From Leguminivora glycinivorella (taxonomy: Eukaryota > Arthropoda > Insecta > Lepidoptera > Tortricidae), in contig NC_062990.1 in the NCBI RefSeq assembly GCF_023078275.1, positions 13,283,549 through 13,347,548 on the forward strand: a stretch of DNA of 64,000 nucleotides. The letters run 5' to 3'. The position numbers and the translations under genes are program-made. Under the pieces are notes generated by a model. That model saw only the letters and a program-made list of their open reading frames with translations, was not told the origin of the DNA and made no database searches. Shown one piece after another: positions 10,101-20,869 of this stretch; the stretch's first letter is position 1, and each line of letters starts with the position of its first letter.

Positions 10101-10812
10101 TTTACTAAATTCGCTTTCGACTTTACACTCATGTCGTGGTAAAAGTATAGTAAAATCACTCAACGGTCTCAACACCATAGCAGATAGGTAGCGTTGCGGT
10201 GGACTTTGGAAAGAAATTCTGGAAATCGTGACACTAACGCGATAGCTATCGTCAAGTGAGGTCTGGGTACGTAGCCAAATGCACAAACGCTCACGATAAT
10301 ATCGCTATAGATAGATGGCTACGAAATTGGCGCGACAGAGCCAGACAGCATTTCGTTCCCAGGATCCCATGAGCCGTGGCCTTAAGCCGAGCTAGCACAA
10401 GATGATGAATGTTTGCCTACGCAAACTCGCTTTCGACTTTACACTCGTGGTAAAGTAATAAAAACTCCCAACGCTATAGCAGATTGGTCTCGGTGGACGT
10501 TCTGATGCTGGGAATCTTGACATTATTACCCATTTACCATCTATCGTCCGGTAAGGTAAGGTTTGTCAGAAAATTTAAATCATGGGTTACCCCAGACTCC
10601 CATAAGTACTTACGCAGTGGCAATAAGCCCGGAAAACGCCAGCTGTCTCTATAAACTTCAAAAACGTTAACCTCGCTTTCGTCTTTAGACTCGTGCCGTG
10701 GCCAAAGTAATAAAAACTCCGAAGTCTCCCAACGCCATAGCAGATTGGTCTCGGTGGACGTTATAAAGAAATTCTGGGAATCCTGACACTATTACAAGTT
10801 ATCGTCGCAAAC
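10101..10812 (+). repeat. Three diverged direct repeats of 140-180 bp
   Basis: Copies start near 10108, 10428 and 10673 with CTCGCTTTCGACTTTACACTC or close variants. They share ATAGCAGATTGGTCTCGGTGGAC and AATTCTGG-type blocks in the same order. The second and third are closer to each other than to the first. Between them lie SINE-like scraps (CCCATGAGCCGTGGC at about 10367). The units carry no open frame. Confidence 0.65.
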
Positions 10813-11171
10813 GATGCGAGACCGCGCACGATTAGACACACCTCCGTGAATAGGGCCGTTTATAAACGCGTGCCAAGATTCTTGCCAAGATCGTTTACTA
10901 CTTACTTGGCTGGCGCGATAACCTTAAATGAGTTTTGGCTTTCAACACAAGGGAAATTTTATTGGACTCTTACTAATGAAGTACCTTTACTGTGTCCACA
11001 TAAGTCAGGCAGGATTTGGCGAACACTCGTGATAATCGTGATGGCGTCTCTTTGATTTCAATTGGATAGTATGTATGGATTATTTTTGGCAAAACAAATT
11101 AGTCTATCAATTTTTAACATCTTTTATGAGTTGGATTCAAATCGTCAATCAAGGATATAAACAGATAATGA

Positions 11172-11432
11172 ATACAAATTGAAAACGAGAAGCCTGTAGG
11201 TCTCTGTCAAAGACAATATCATGTTCGTGGTCGACCAACCGCATTACGTCGCGTTACGTCTCATTACAATAATGACTGTGTAGATATTTCATGCTGTTTA
11301 TCAGAACTAGATGTGAAAACTGTAAATAATGATTTTCAATGTAGAGAAATCGAGGAAGCGAAGGGGATCTTTGAAGGAAATCTCTTTATTGGCACACCTA
11401 AGCCAAAGAAAAAGCGGAGACAAAACAATTGA
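11172..11432 (+). other. Unrecognised open frame without start codon (86 codons)
   Basis: An uninterrupted frame runs from just after a TGA to a TGA at 11430. It contains no ATG, so it could only be part of a gene as a downstream exon or a relic. The predicted peptide has a VRGRPTALRR block and ends with a basic tail, GTPKPKKKRRQNN, which resembles a nuclear localisation signal. I do not recognise the family. Frames of this length arise by chance in a 64-kb window, so it may be nothing. Confidence 0.25.
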
Positions 11433-13630
11433 TTAGAGGCAGACAACAGGCGGTCTGATAATATAAGACTAACAAAAAAATCTTAAGTAGGTATCTAAAC
11501 TGTATCAATCCATGAAATATCTGCCATTTTGAGCTCGGTACAAACATTTGCTAGAGAAGACTCGACCGACGAAGTGTGTTTACTCCTGTCTTGCAAAAAT
11601 ATTTTGATATAGCCGCATACAATGTTAATTTAGTGTGAACAACTCATGTTGACGTGGAAGATAAATAAGGTGCAAATGCAAAATGATAAAGTAAAATAGG
11701 ACCTAAAATACGCAATAACAATATAAAAGGATTAGCAGCAGAAGCCTTAGTAATTGTTCTCGGCAAGCAGCTTTTCCAATCGCAAACAACTTTACGAGCG
11801 GCGTTGTTCAAAGTGTAAACAAATTATCGTTGTAGCGAAGTGAAGATAGAGGTCGTACCTTAACATAGAGAATTAGAATGCAATTTGAATTTATTCCTAT
11901 GCTCCAAATTGGCAGAATTACTATGTATTTGATGGTAGCCTGTAGTGTCTCACTGCTAAATTGCTGATGCCTCCCACAATTTCTATCTATTGCTGGCCAG
12001 ACAATTAAGAAAATTCTATTTCATCCCGCAATATTGGTAGAATAGATTTCGTTTTTAGCTTTTCAAACCGTGGCACAAGTGCCACTTAACTAGACACTAG
12101 ACAGTGAAAGGCGGCAAAATATCTGGCATGATGATCTTTGTAAACTCATAACTACTGTCACATATTTTTGAGGCATCTATACACACAGACACATCTGTAA
12201 CAAGTAGCAATATGGGATTATACGTCAGCTGTCATTGCCAGCATTGCGTTCCCTGGTATTACGGGCACGTAAGCGACATAATAGACATAATTTCAAACAT
12301 TACAAGTGACGTTTGCACGTACGCATATCTGAGGAGCTTATAATGCATACGGATCGTAATATGAATTTATACTTCCAAAAATACTCGTTTCATTTTCAGG
12401 ATTCCGAACCTCAAAAAGAAAAGTCACTTTGTTGTCCATCCGTTCGTCTATCTGTTTGTTTTTCTACAAGATTATTTAGCAATCATACCAACATATTGTG
12501 CAAATGAGAAATCATATATCTTTAGTATTTTCCTTTTGTATTTCGTTCCAGTTTGCGGCAAACTCCAAATTTAGATCGTGTAGGTAGAAGTTTTGCATGC
12601 TCTAGCCTTATTGGACTTTAGATTAAGCCAGACAATGGCCAACACCTACAAGTTTCGTCCGTGTAAGTCGAAACTATTGCCTAGATTTTGCAGATTAGAA
12701 TGAGAAGTTTTTAGAGCATAGGTTAGATTTCGAAACCAGATGCTCGCTTTAGGCGGGTGTGATACTCGAAAGAGGGGGATTTAACGACCTTGTTACGAAG
12801 TTAAGATAGCCATATCTCGATACGCAAATGAGGTAGCTTAAAAACACCCGGTTGTGAACTTCCCTGACTTATAGTTTGTAGTTCTGTAGGTATAATATCT
12901 TCAGACAGTTTAATATAGAACTTCCCTCTGCACATAAAAAATGTTTAACAACAACCCTTTACAGCATGTTCTTGCTTGGGTCATCAATTCCAGTACAAAA
13001 TGAATATGTCTTTTAGGTACTAAGTTTTAAACTGTCCGTAAATTGTGTAATGTTTTGTCAAACTCCTTTTAAAGAAACATCCAACTTTCTCATTTTAGTC
13101 GTGGGATGACAAAAATTATCGATCCTAAAAACTATCTATTGATATAGCAAGAAATTTTAGCACTTACTCAAATTTTGCTACTACTTTCTGGACCTCTTGC
13201 GTGGGTCCAGGACAAACACCGCTTCCCACTGACGCTTCCATTAACCTGATTTACCCAATAGCATACATACATAAACTCACAACTGATATGTATTCTCAAA
13301 AGGTGAAAAAGGTCAAAAGTGTCACTCTTATCGATTAAGGTGTTGAAAGAAAAATAAATTGTGAATTGGAGTCGGTCGGCCTGTCCATCTTACTAGTCCA
13401 TCGCCTACAGCAGTAATGATTCTATCTAGCACAGCAGATTTACGCCACATAGGAAGAAAGGCGGTGGTCAGATTCTTAACCAGTCACCACACGGGCAAAA
13501 TGATTATGATTACAAATATTTTCAATGGAAGTTTAAGGATCCAATCCACAAAAATCGGTTAATATACAGGTTGAAATAAAACGAACCGTTCAAACTTTGT
13601 ATGAGTAGTGACTTTTGAGGTTATAACGAA
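11433..13630. other. No gene recognised
   Basis: Mostly AT-rich unique-looking sequence. Short open frames such as 12313-12507 have no recognisable content. No inverted repeat with a defined duplication was found. Confidence 0.5.
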
Positions 13631-13631
13631 C

Positions 13632-13713
13632 ATTTATTTATTTATTTAATAAGTTTACACGGCATTACAGCATAAACACCAATACACCGAATAAACTAAC
13701 ATAGACAAAACAC

Positions 13714-13771
<58 letters not shown>

Positions 13772-13838
13772 GGACAGACAGACAGACAGACACGTCAAAC
13801 TTATAACACCCCTTCGTTTTTGCGTCGGGGGTTAAAAA
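13632..13838 (-). repeat. CTGT-microsatellite repeat end, reverse orientation
   Basis: A (CAGA)n run at about 13713-13790 is followed by ACACGTCAAACTTATAACACC and the GCGTCGGGGGTTAAAAA terminus, the same ending as at 28590-28627. The left side starts with TTTATTTATTTATTT. This family also occurs at 16739 and 52200. It is next to the LINE fragment at 13872, which may share its 3' end with it. Confidence 0.75.
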
Positions 13839-13871
13839 AGTATTATAACGACACACAATTACTTAAAAATA

Positions 13872-14710
13872 TCATACACCGACCGTGGAAGGCCTATCAT
13901 CCATCGTCTCGCAATACCTCAGACACTCAAGATACACTGTCTTCCATCTCCATGCAAACAAATCGCAATCAGGTGCTGACGTCAGTAGCGCATTGAGAAG
14001 TGTCAAAGCTCGAGGAAGCGGTGAGTTTTTGCGTGACACTGTGCGCGCTATCGGCACCGCCAACAGCGGTCTCAGACTAATTCTGGGAATATCAGGCACA
14101 TACAATCTGAGAACGCAATTTACCAGATCTGGGCAGTCTGATTCACCCCGCAGCATCCGACAAACGGTGACTAACAGGCTGTTGCAGTTACGCCTTACCT
14201 CCAGAGAATTATAACCGAGTGCTCCCAGCAAGAACTTCGTTGGGTATAGAAACGGGTAATAGCCATAGACTTTCTTGTAAAGAAATCTGAGAAAGGCCTT
14301 TTGGATCTTCTCTAGAAGTAAGACGTAAGTCGACTCATAGGGGATCCACACAATTGACGAGGTCTCCAGCTTGCTTCTGACTAGTGAATTGAAAACAAGC
14401 TTTATGGCCCCAACATCTTCGAACTCCTTAACATTGCGGATCACGAAGCCCAATCTTTGAAAACAGCTACGAGCTAGCTCACGTATATGATCGTGGAATG
14501 TCAACCGTGAGTCGAAGACAACGCCAAGATCCTTCACAGAGGACACCCTGTCAATCCTATCCAGTCCAAGGGTATAAGGCGCAAGTATAGGTGTTGCAGT
14601 TCGGCTGAATGAGCATACACAGCATTTGGCTACGTTGAAGAGCAGTTTATTTTCAACACTCCACCGCATCACGGAGTCAATGTGAACAAGTTTTATTATG
14701 GGATCGCTGC
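13872..14710 (-). pseudogene. 5'-truncated LINE reverse transcriptase, C-terminal part (Jockey/CR1 type)
   Basis: A 266-codon frame, with in-frame similarity continuing upstream to about 14710, covers the region after the catalytic YADD box. It includes WSVENKLLFNVAKC, SVKDLGVVFDSRLTFHDHI (the usual DLGV..D..L.F..HI block) and a thumb and C-terminal region with aromatic-rich YGYYPFLYPTKFL. The endonuclease and RT palm are absent, as expected of a LINE copy truncated at its 5' end. Its 3' side abuts the CTGT-repeat end at 13632-13838. It cannot function as an RT. Confidence 0.8.
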
Positions 14711-14950
14711 TGAAATCGCGAATAAAATTTTGCCTGTTCCATAGAAATGAGCGGCATCATGATCATGACAGTTGAAATGTAATGAAACAGCCAAATTATT
14801 TGCGATTTCAGCATTGGTCCCATATTATAAATCTTGTTCATTATGACCTCAAATGTCACTACGAAAAGTTTGACCGTTCCTTTATATTTCACAATGTAGA
14901 GTAAACTTTCTGCCAAAAGAACAAATCATTCTCTTCAATGGCAATTTTTA

Positions 14951-15093
14951 AGCTGAGTTTACACCTGCAAGTTATTGCTGCAATGCAAGTTTTGAAACAG
15001 AGATATGCAAGAAAGATATGCTGATATTCGCCACTCACTCTTACCCATAGTTGCATCTCAAAACTTGCAGCAATAACTTGCTGGTGTAAACAG
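14951..15093. mobile_element. Foldback MITE
   Basis: The arms GTTTACACCTGCAAGTTATT and AATAACTTGCTGGTGTAAAC are near-perfect inverted repeats around a short loop. The target duplication is unclear. It is non-coding. Confidence 0.65.
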
Positions 15094-16018
15094 CTTTGGA
15101 GGACGGATCCTATTGGTCTAAGTCTACAACTATGTCATTGATTTTTTCTTTATTTAAAGAGACATTGATACTCCCAATCTGGCACTTTCTCGGTAGACAC
15201 CGCGTGGGTACTGGACAAACAATAAAAACGGTACACGATAGCTTCCCACGGTGTTGCGGAGACACAGATAAGATGGATTCGTGACCGTCCGGCGTGACTG
15301 CTGCTGGGTGACAGAAGTGATTTAGAAGGGCTATATCGATCTTTGGCAGAATTTTTATCAGGGAAGTTGAGATTGTTGAGTGACGGTTCAATACAGATTT
15401 TATGGTTTCTAACATCACGAATCGGGAACACGATAGTCGACTGATATTGATATTATAGTGTTTTATCCCAACCTATTTTGATGTCCGCAAAGACGATGTT
15501 CCGATCACCATCAGCTAGTTAAAAAAAGACATGCGTCAAAGGTTTCTTTTATTTTGAAGTTGTGTCCGAATAACAATTTTATCCAAAAACTGCATTACAT
15601 TTCCTCAATATTTTGTAAGTAATTAATTAAGAATGTATTTCAGTTAATGTATTATCGAGAAATGTTTCACTTCACACTCAAGGTTGAACAAACGATATCA
15701 ATAGGTATGGCAACTTTGGGGTCATCGAGTCAGAGATTATCATTTCAATGAAATAAATGATATCGGCCAAAAGTCACGACTCACAAGGACAAAACACAGT
15801 AATGAAATACATAACACAATAAAGGTCAATGTGGAGAAGATGATTTATCAGACATAACCGTCTATAAGCTCGTTCATCGCATCTAACTCTCATGTTGTCC
15901 ACATTGGCACATGTCACAAACAAGGCCCATCTAGTATAATCAACTAATCAGTCACCGAAGCCTAAAGTGGACATCAGATATCTAAATGAGCGTTACTGAA
16001 CCTATTATACCACCTGAC
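15094..16018. other. No gene recognised
   Basis: Overlapping short open frames on both strands at 15096-15431 match no family I know and look like chance. The rest is AT-rich sequence with small hairpins. Confidence 0.45.
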
Positions 16019-16113
16019 CCTCTAACGCAACTTGCCTTGTCACGCGCGAGTCTATACTTGAAGTCGCGCTTGATGTATGGACTCGCGCGCGACAAGGCTA
16101 GTTGTGCTAAAGG
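16019..16113. mobile_element. Short GC-rich foldback, copy 1 (pair with 39331)
   Basis: A 95-bp foldback with arms CAACTTGCCTTGTCACGCGC and GCGCGCGACAAGGCTAGTTG. The same sequence recurs at 39331-39425, which indicates a dispersed MITE. No clear target duplication. Confidence 0.65.
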
Positions 16114-16165
16114 ATCTGGTATAGCAACTGGCAATCTTACTCACCGACAGGAAAACAATACTATA

Positions 16166-16184
16166 ACACACACACACACACACA
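16166..16184 (+). repeat. (CA)n microsatellite
   Basis: Simple ACACAC run of about 19 bp. Confidence 0.9.
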
Positions 16185-16279
16185 TATAATACATGCACTA
16201 TAATTGTTATACATACTCTATTTACAGAAAGTTGACCAGAAGAAAGATCTTCTTTCCTGCCTGAGCGATGTACACATTA

Positions 16280-16555
16280 GGCAGCGTTCCCACTTATGAG
16301 ACGCGTGTCTCGGGGCGCGCAAGAGACGTCTCCGCCACGCCGCCTCAGTGTAATTTAACGAGGTGGCGGCGGCGCGGTGGCGGCGACGGGGCGCGGCGTC
16401 GCTTGAGGCGCGTCTTACGTCTTTCCTATACAAAATGTACTGAGGAGACGTTTTTTAAATTACACTGAAGCGGCGCGGCGCAGGCGGCGCAGGCAACTCA
16501 AGCGACGCGCCGCTAGCAGACACAACTCGAGCGTCGCCCAGGGGGCGCGCCGCTT
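16280..16555. mobile_element. GC-rich Harbinger-like foldback, right end lost
   Basis: The left end GGCAGCGTTCCCACTTATGA follows TTA, exactly as in the complete copy at 18100. Internal blocks (CGTCTTACGTCTTTCCTATA, GTACTGAGGAGACG) also match. The right terminal repeat is missing. The very high GC content against an AT-rich background comes from the element. Open frames across it on both strands are an artefact of few stop codons. Confidence 0.7.
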
Positions 16556-16589
16556 GATATACAGGATGTATTATTTTATCAGCAACAAA

Positions 16590-17290
16590 AATATGTGATG
16601 ATATTGAATTAAGGCAAAACAGGACATATAAACGCTCTCCATTATTTCCTCCCTGGTTTATACCTATGTACTTATTATTATTATCAATATCTGTGTCGCA
16701 CGTCACACCGTTTTGCTTTTTTGGCATATTTGTTTTTACTAACGCAAAGACGACGGAGTGGTATAAGTTTGACGTGTCTGTCTGTCTGTCTGTATGTCTG
16801 TGTGTGTGTGTGTGTGTATGTCTGTGGCATCGTAGCTACCAAACGGATGAACCGATTTAGATTTAGTTTTTTTTTGTTTGATAGCTGAATTAGTCGGGAG
16901 TGTGCTTAGCCATGTTTCGTGATAATCGGTCCACTGTGTCGGGGTTTTTTTTCTATTTTTTTATGTTGTGGTTAGGTTATTAAAGAAACAAGTTGAGCCT
17001 TTCAGTTGGTCAAAACGGCTTAATTTAATTTGCCACAAAGAAAGACGTGGTATTCAAAACTGAGATCAATTATTAGCCAAAATATCGAAACGGTCCGACA
17101 CAGATTATTTCATCATTATCCTGATTGAGAGGAAGTTTTTAAGAAATCTCGATTTTTGTATTTTTCATTAAGTACGCAGGATTTCTCGCCTGAGCAGCAA
17201 TTGTCCTTATCGCATCAAATTTAGGGGCGGGGTTTTAGTGTCTAAATTCGTACACTGAAATAAAGTGATGATACTACATATATAATTTGA
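16590..17290 (-). repeat. Minus-strand copy of the 37228 TTAA-element family, split by an insertion
   Basis: 16604-16738 and 16980-17290 match, in reverse, consecutive parts of the copy at 59575-60047 (CAATATCTGTGTCG, AAACGGCTTAAT, GACGTGGTATTCAAAACTGAG, GGGGCGGGG). The CTGT-microsatellite repeat at 16739-16979 interrupts it and is therefore younger. Confidence 0.65.
16739..16979 (+). mobile_element. CTGT/TG-microsatellite repeat inserted in older repeat
   Basis: It begins with CTAACGCAAAGACGACGGAG, runs through a (CTGT)n and (TG)n tract (about 16775-16817), then CATCGTAGCTACCAAACGG and GCTGAATTAGTCGGGAGTGT. The same order is seen at 52200-52600 and, reversed, at 28434-28627. It carries no coding sequence. 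The family is widespread in Lepidoptera, but its class is not settled by what I see. Confidence 0.65.
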
Positions 17291-17439
17291 TAAGAATTTA
17301 TTTTTAAAACATTAAATAATAATTTGATACTATATATACTCGACATTCAATGACGATATATAACAGAATTTTGCACAAAATAGGCTCACCCCTTTGATGT
17401 TAAAAAGCCGCCACTTCAAAGCAAATGAACCGCACACGA

Positions 17440-17640
17440 GCAGACGACATTGAATTCTATTGCGCGGCGCGAAGGTCGAAAGCCGCGCCCGCACCTGGCC
17501 GTGTAGGTAGCCAAGAGGCTGCACACGTGTGCTTTTTTCTTTGAATTCGCCGACGACGCAGCTGTGAACGCAGGTGCAGCCTTCTATCTCTTTCATTTAT
17601 ATTTCTGTTTCAACGGTTAGCCGTTTGCCAGCCGGCAATG
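17440..17640. other. GC-richer segment of unknown nature
   Basis: It is richer in G+C and CpG than its surroundings and shows no strong foldback. A minus-strand frame (17330-17596) runs through it but resembles nothing I know. Confidence 0.3.
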
Positions 17641-17654
17641 AAGGTTGTTTTTTA

Positions 17655-17990
17655 TAACCGAGTTAAAAAAAAAGGAGGAGGTTCTCAATTCGACTGAATG
17701 TTTTTTTAGGGTTCCGCAGTCAACTAGGAACCCTTATAGTTTCGCCATGTCTGTCTGTCCGTCCGTCCGTCCGTCCGTCCGTCCGCGGATAATCTCAGTA
17801 ACCGTAAGCACTAGAAAGCTGAAATTTGGTAACAATATGTATATCAATCACGCCAACAAAGTGCAAAAATAAAAAATGGAAAAAAATGTTTTATTAGGGT
17901 ACCCCCCCTACATGTAAAGTGGGGGCCGATTTTTTTTTTCATTCCAACCCCAACGTGTGATACATTGTTGGATAGGTATTAAAAAATGAG
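17655..17990 (+). repeat. Lepidopteran repeat with GTCC microsatellite
   Basis: It starts with the GGAGGTTCTCAATTCGACTG motif, whose reverse complement ends the repeats at 34902 and 63445. It then continues with AGGGTTCCGCAGTCAACTAGG, a (GTCC)n run at about 17757-17784, and ACATGTAAAGTGGGGGCCGA. It is non-coding. The arrangement suggests two repeat families joined end to end. Confidence 0.6.
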
Positions 17991-18099
17991 TAAGGGTTTA
18001 CTAAGATTGTTTTTTTGATAATATTAATATGTTTCCGCAACAAAATCAGCCTGTATAATGACGCATCGCGCCGTGTTTTCGCCTCTTATGTGTAATTTA

Positions 18100-18397
18100 G
18101 GCAGCGTTCCCACTTATGCGTCGCGTGTCTCGGGGCGCGCAAGGGGCGTCCGCGCCACGCCGCTTAAGTGTAATTCAAAAAACGTCTCCTCAGTACATTT
18201 TGTATAGGAAGGACGTAAGGCGCGCCGCCAAGCGGCGCGGCGCGCGCCCCGCCGCCGCCACGCCACCTGGGGCGCGTCTTACGTCTTTCCTATACAAAAT
18301 GTACTGAGGAGACGTTTTTTGAATTACACTTAAGCGGCGTGGCGCGGACGCCCCTTGCGCGCCCCGAGACACGCGACGCATAAGTGGGAACGCTGCC
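18100..18397. mobile_element. GC-rich PIF/Harbinger-like foldback, complete
   Basis: 298 bp between TTA duplications at 18097-18099 and 18398-18400. Its ends are GGCAGCGTTCCCACTTATGC and the reverse complement. It is almost entirely palindromic: the GTACTGAGGAGACG/CGTCTCCTCAGTAC arms and a GC core of GGCGCGGCGCGC type fold on each other. It has no protein signature. The transposase would come from a related autonomous element. Confidence 0.8.
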
Positions 18398-18460
18398 TTA
18401 GATTGCGCCCGCGCCTCGTCCTCGCCACGCCCGCGCCCCGCCACGTCCGTTGTGTTTATT

Positions 18461-18649
18461 TTAGACGTAAGACGCGCCCCCAGGCGGCGCGGCGCGCGCC
18501 ACGCCGCCGCCACGCCACCTGGGGCGCGCCTTACGTCCTTCCTATACAAAATGTACTGAGGAGACGCTTTTTGAATTACACTCAGGTGGCGTGGCGCCGA
18601 CGCCCTTTGCGCGCCCCGAGACACGCGTCTCATAAGTGGGAACGCTGCC
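18461..18649. mobile_element. Second GC-rich foldback, left end truncated
   Basis: The right end is AACGCTGCC followed by TTA at 18650, and the internal ACGTAAGACGCGCC and GGCGCGCCTTACGT arms match the neighbour at 18100. The left terminal repeat is absent. Two related elements lie side by side, separated by about 60 bp of GC-rich sequence. Confidence 0.65.
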
Positions 18650-18652
18650 TTA

Positions 18653-20519
18653 AAATACGAGACTTCACCACATTGCACAACTTAAAAGTGTGTTTGAACT
18701 CATGTCTTCACAATACGGTTTACTTTAAATAAAAGAGGATCGAGTATTATAGAGAGTTACTGTGGAAGTAAAATGTGTAATCACAGTGCATAGACTGCCA
18801 GCTCTTGACACAGGCTTGAAACTTTTGAACCTATGTTTTGACAATTAGGGCCATATTCTTAGCTTGATATGTGTTAAAATGTCGAATATTAATATTAGCG
18901 CCATCTAGCTGAGCGTACCTTTTTCTGTTTGGTACTGACGTACGTTTTTTTCTTAGACTTTATCTGTCTATACTGAGTTATATATGTCTTTGCTTTAAAT
19001 TAAATTAAAAACTAACCACAAACTACAGAATATTATCAAACTGACCCCATTTAGTTACTAATTGAGTTATAATATAATGTAGATAGAATATGCTGTAATA
19101 GAGGAAACGATACTATCGGGCAGACAAATTATTTACTAATAATCTAATCAAATATGTTCTATATGGGTCTGATAAAGTAATATAAACTTTACGGGTTGTT
19201 GATAAGGAGTTTAATTGAAATTAATGTAATATTTGTGTTATAAACACTTCATTCGAGAGGTTGTTAGAACATAACATAATAATAGTAATTTGTGATTAAA
19301 AACCAATACGCCGGGAAGCAGTAGTTATATTTACCGACCGGTATTTAATCGTTTTATTGTCTCAGAGCTGTAAAAACTAAAAACCTCTTTTTGACACATG
19401 ACAGCATCCACGAAACGTAAACTCGTGCAACCTAATGAAATTTTAAATAAAATCTTGTAATATTATTTAAAAAAAAATCAAGTACATACTAAAAACAACG
19501 CTTCGCTTACTTTAAACATAATCTAACACTATGTTACATTTTTGCGGATCTTCGTTAGTGAGTATTTTACGATATTAATTTATCACGCAGGATTTACTTA
19601 TATTTGTCATTCATTTTTATTTTTAAACTAGGAGAGGCAGAGTCTGTCATTTCGATTCAAATGACATTTCAGTAAGTTGATAGAAATCGTATATTTGTTT
19701 AAGCGCCTCCTTGTACATAGGGCCTAATCGATTCAACCAATTCGAAATTAATCGTTAGATTTGGCAAACGATACGTCTTAGCCACATCGCAACATACTTC
19801 AAAACAAATGTGTCAAAAATGTGAACTTACAAATCCGGGACAATTGTATGAAAATAATACCAAACTGAACTATTTTTAAAATCTAATCTAAAATATGAAA
19901 TATCTCCCTTTGAAACCGCGTCCTCATTTGCAACCTCCAATTTTTCCAGGATTTAAACGACTTGTGTTGTGTGCCATAGTTAAGTGCATTGTTCATCATT
20001 AAGAGCGCTATGACAAAAAAAGGCGATATATTGTAAAATGTACAATATTCATCGGCAAAATTGTACACTTTACTCATACTAAAAGACAGTAAAAGTACTT
20101 GTTTCAGTTAGAAAATCTAATTAACTGTCGGTTCATTAAAAAATATATGGAAGAAAAAGCTTTTTCAATTAGTAATGATTTTTTTTCTGATGCTCGTTTA
20201 GGAAAAACCCCGCGAAGCACAGATTCCGGAGCTCTTATTATGTACAATTTGATAAGCTCACTCTCATAAATGCGGTAAATTTAAATTTCTAATATCTTGT
20301 ACTTTAGGCCCATTAAACAATATTTATCATTTAATCCTTTGAAATTGAGAAATTGAAAGTAAAACGAACTCAATTTTGTCTTGAAAATACATCGAAACAA
20401 GTGATCATTTCTCCGAAAATCTACATGTTATCGAAGTTATTTTAGTATATAAATAATCTGCACAATGTGCTTAAATTGCTGTTATCCATTTGTCGTTATA
20501 ATATTTTATCATGATTTTT
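18653..20519. other. No gene recognised; one old repeat scrap
   Basis: AT-rich sequence. 19995-20115 (AAGAGCGCTATGACAAA, ACTTGTTTCAGT) resembles 56840-56965 (AAGAGCGCTATGATAAA), so it is a dispersed repeat of unknown class. Confidence 0.5.
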
Positions 20520-20529
20520 TGCCAATTTT

Positions 20530-20760
20530 TTGAAAACTAGCCTTCCTGTCGCTATTTTACCGGCGACGGACGCCTGCGATTTCAGTGCCGCGCCGGAGCT
20601 CGAGGAGGTGAGACGTATGTCGCTTCGCTCTCCGAGTTTTCATCGCAAACGTCGAGAATATTTATCGTTGTGTGGGTCGGACGCCTTGTTTATACACGGG
20701 CTATCCTCGCATTGTGTGTGTGTAAACAGCGACCAACGAATTTGATCCTAGATCCGTAAA
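20530..20760 (+). other. GC-richer open frame with a strong splice-donor match: possible exon
   Basis: Just before the minisatellite, base composition shifts to clearly higher G+C. A frame is open from about 20530 to 20745, including PATDACDFSAAPELEEVRRM and SPSFHRKRREYLSLCGS. CTCGAGGAG|GTGAGA at about 20599-20613 fits the splice-donor consensus, and AAAACTAG precedes it as a possible acceptor. I recognise no family. It could be a host exon, a 5' UTR or chance. Confidence 0.3.
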
Positions 20761-20869
20761 TATTTGCTTTTGTAATATTTTGTTACGTTTGAATGTTAAA
20801 GTATTACAACATTATGATGATAAATATGCGAAAATTACAATACGGTCAAGATGATAAGACACATCAAGA

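Noticed and set aside
13665..13856. Peptide of repeated CLSV residues
   Set aside because: It is the translation of the CTGT microsatellite.
15096..15431. Three overlapping frames on both strands as a gene
   Set aside because: No domain, start context or composition shift supports any of them.
18190..18678. A 162-codon minus-strand frame with an Arg/Ala-rich protein
   Set aside because: It lies wholly within GC-rich palindromes where stop codons are scarce, and similar frames occur on the opposite strand.
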